A model generated the notes under the pieces. It made no database searches, was not told the origin of the DNA, and saw nothing but the letters and a program-made list of their open reading frames with translations. Both the position numbers and the translations under genes were made by a program. From Candidatus Fermentibacterota bacterium (GTDB taxonomy: Bacteria; Fermentibacterota; Fermentibacteria; Fermentibacterales; JCC-6), in the NCBI GenBank assembly GCA_030607835.1, contig JAUWJE010000113.1, forward strand, positions 1 to 6,535: a stretch of DNA of 6,535 nt, in the 5' to 3' direction. Below, in pieces: positions 5,180 through 6,535 of this stretch. Position 1 is the first letter of the stretch; the number at the start of each line of letters is the position of its first letter.

Positions 5180-6535
5180 TTAATAAGGCCTGATTATGTG
5201 AGGAGTTACGAATATTACCAGCTCGGTCTGTTCCATTCGGTCAGAGTTGTAGGAGAAAAGTAGATCTCCAAGAAGGGGAATATGACCGAGCAGCGGAATG
5301 GCTTTTCTAACTGTAGTATGCTTGCTCCTCATAATTCCACCGATAACCGCTGTAGCGCCATCGTCTATCATTAATGTTGTATTCGCGCTCTGAGTGAGGA
5401 TGATAGGCTGCCCACCTGAAGCTTCACCGGACAGCTCGCTTACACTGGGCTGCAGTTCAAGTGTTACATTGTTATCAGCGTTGATATGTGGAGTGACTGT
5501 CAGCTCAACGCCAATCTGGTACATGGTGACATAAGCATTTCCACTCGGATCAAGAAGGGTAAGCGGTATCTCTTTTCCCGAAATAACAGTACCGGTCATG
5601 TTGTCAATTATCGCGATTCTGGGTTCAGACAGAATTTGCGCATGATTCTGGGATTCAAGGAATGACAGAGTCGCGTCAATATCAAGAATGTCTGTGATCG
5701 TACCAAAAGAAATCGAGCCGGATGGATCTCCAACAGCAAGCCCTGAAGAGCTCATACCACCATGGATGAGCTCATTTGACCTGTTCAGATTTCCTATTGA
5801 CCAGTCGATACCCATCTCATTCGCGTATGCGACATCGATCTCAACCAGTTTTGCCTCGATCATCACCTGAGCTGTGGGACTGTCGAGTATTGGCAGCAAT
5901 CTCCCAAATTCCTGGAGCTTGTATGGAATATCCGTAATTATAACGGAATTAGTCCTGTCATCTACAGATATCTGTCCCCTCTCGGACAGGGCAGTGGTCA
6001 GCGCGTTATTGATACTTTCCGCGGTGGCATACCTTATTATGAATACTTCTGTCTGAAGATCCTGGAGGTTCTCTCTTTCGCTGCGAGTGACAGCCATCTG
6101 ATTGATCTCATCATAAAAATCTTCTCGTGGCATTACTCGAAGTACGTTTCCCTGCATACTCGCCACAAGTCCCTGAGAATTGAGGATCGCGGTCAGGGCA
6201 TCCCTCCAGCCGACATTTTTCAGTCTGACTGTTACAGATGCAGTATAATCCTCCGGGAGTATGATATTCATTCCGCTTACATCGGATATGGATCTGAGAA
6301 CAGTCCGAAGATTTGCGTCCACCACATCGATCGTAATGTTTCTTCCCCCGGCTCCGGCCCATTCCACCGGAAATCCATCATCAACCTGACGATGGCTTTC
6401 ACTTATCCTGACACCTCTGGAAACACTGGAAACTGCTTGTCCGGATAAACTTATCGAGCCTGGAGAAGACAGTGGAGCTACATCTCCACCCGTGATAACC
6501 GGTTCAACATATTCCGAAGTAGCTGACCAGGATGC
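5180..6535 (-). CDS. pilQ: Outer-membrane secretin, PilQ/GspD type (5' part beyond the window)
   Basis: This is the C-terminal 451 residues of a secretin, the gated multimeric outer-membrane channel of type IV pilus or type II secretion systems. The frame has no stop up to 6535, so the gene continues past the edge; the GTG at 6367 is only an internal codon. Visible residues 1-56 are a Ser/Gly-rich linker. An STN/N0 domain follows (about 64-136: NITIDVVDANLRTVL, then VTVRLKNVGWRDAL). Next is an N1-like secretin_N domain (about 161-220: TEVFIIRYATAESI, TNSVIITDIP). The secretin barrel domain runs from about 224 to the end (MIEAKLVEIDV, ILSEPRIAIIDN, VELTVTPHI), with the hallmark IPLLGHIPLLGDLLF (413-427) and VIFVTPHIIRPY at the C-terminus. 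No pilotin-binding S-domain tail follows the barrel. The single N1 domain and the N0 form favour PilQ over GspD, which usually has several N domains. The symbol is tentative. Confidence 0.92.
   Translation of the reverse strand, partial: ASWSATSEYVEPVITGGDVAPLSSPGSISLSGQAVSSVSRGVRISESHRQVDDGFPVEWAGAGGRNITIDVVDANLRTVLRSISDVSGMNIILPEDYTASVTVRLKNVGWRDALTAILNSQGLVASMQGNVLRVMPREDFYDEINQMAVTRSERENLQDLQTEVFIIRYATAESINNALTTALSERGQISVDDRTNSVIITDIPYKLQEFGRLLPILDSPTAQVMIEAKLVEIDVAYANEMGIDWSIGNLNRSNELIHGGMSSSGLAVGDPSGSISFGTITDILDIDATLSFLESQNHAQILSEPRIAIIDNMTGTVISGKEIPLTLLDPSGNAYVTMYQIGVELTVTPHINADNNVTLELQPSVSELSGEASGGQPIILTQSANTTLMIDDGATAVIGGIMRSKHTTVRKAIPLLGHIPLLGDLLFSYNSDRMEQTELVIFVTPHIIRPY

Noticed and set aside
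6365..6367. GTG as the secretin start (395-residue product)
   Set aside because: The frame stays open to 6535 with no stop. Starting here would leave no signal peptide or N-terminal domains, and no ribosome site is evident. The gene is simply cut by the window edge.
1..6535. Mobile element, CRISPR array, toxin-antitoxin or defence system
   Set aside because: I saw no repeat arrays, terminal inverted repeats, transposase or integrase motifs, or small paired genes. All space is taken by recognised genes.

Overview
The window is almost entirely coding and holds two gene groups that converge and meet at about 2540. No gap between genes exceeds about 15 bases. Neither group's promoter is inside the window, because both enter from beyond an edge. 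I see no rRNA, tRNA, CRISPR array, insertion sequence, integrase or origin.

Plus-strand group (1-2545). A possible 13-codon tail of an upstream gene is followed by a SAM-dependent methyltransferase with an N-terminal four-cysteine knuckle. Next come a sugar-1-phosphate nucleotidyltransferase with a C-terminal left-handed beta-helix and a GmhA-like SIS-domain phosphosugar isomerase. This looks like part of a surface-glycan locus making a nucleotide-activated sugar, plausibly a heptose. The isomerase would act on a phosphorylated ketose, the nucleotidyltransferase would attach a nucleotide, and the methyltransferase could decorate the sugar or glycan. The kinase and phosphatase of a heptose pathway are not in the window.

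Minus-strand group (6535-2536, in transcription order). It begins with the C-terminal 451 residues of a PilQ/GspD-type secretin, which is open to the right edge. It continues with RsmD (16S rRNA guanine-N2 methyltransferase), CoaD (phosphopantetheine adenylyltransferase), a class I PLP aminotransferase of the aspartate aminotransferase type, and a small protein with an MJ0042-type zinc ribbon and a helical C-terminal domain. Junctions are 8-12 nt gaps or ATGA overlaps, so this reads as one operon with translational coupling. It ends at a perfect 8-bp hairpin followed by five U on the minus strand. That hairpin lies inside the overlapping 3' ends of the last minus gene and the isomerase gene.

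Organism. The secretin implies an outer membrane, and the base composition is moderate (mid-40s percent GC by eye). A didermic bacterium with type IV pili or type II secretion and a surface glycan is well supported. The MJ0042 zinc ribbon and this mix of housekeeping genes behind a secretin fit deltaproteobacteria-like or uncultured FCB-type lineages, but I cannot name a taxon from the sequence. I found no clear novel defence or mobile system. The most interesting points are the terminator embedded in the convergent overlap, the changed metal/catalytic quartet in the SIS isomerase, and the uncharacterised zinc-ribbon protein coupled to the aminotransferase.
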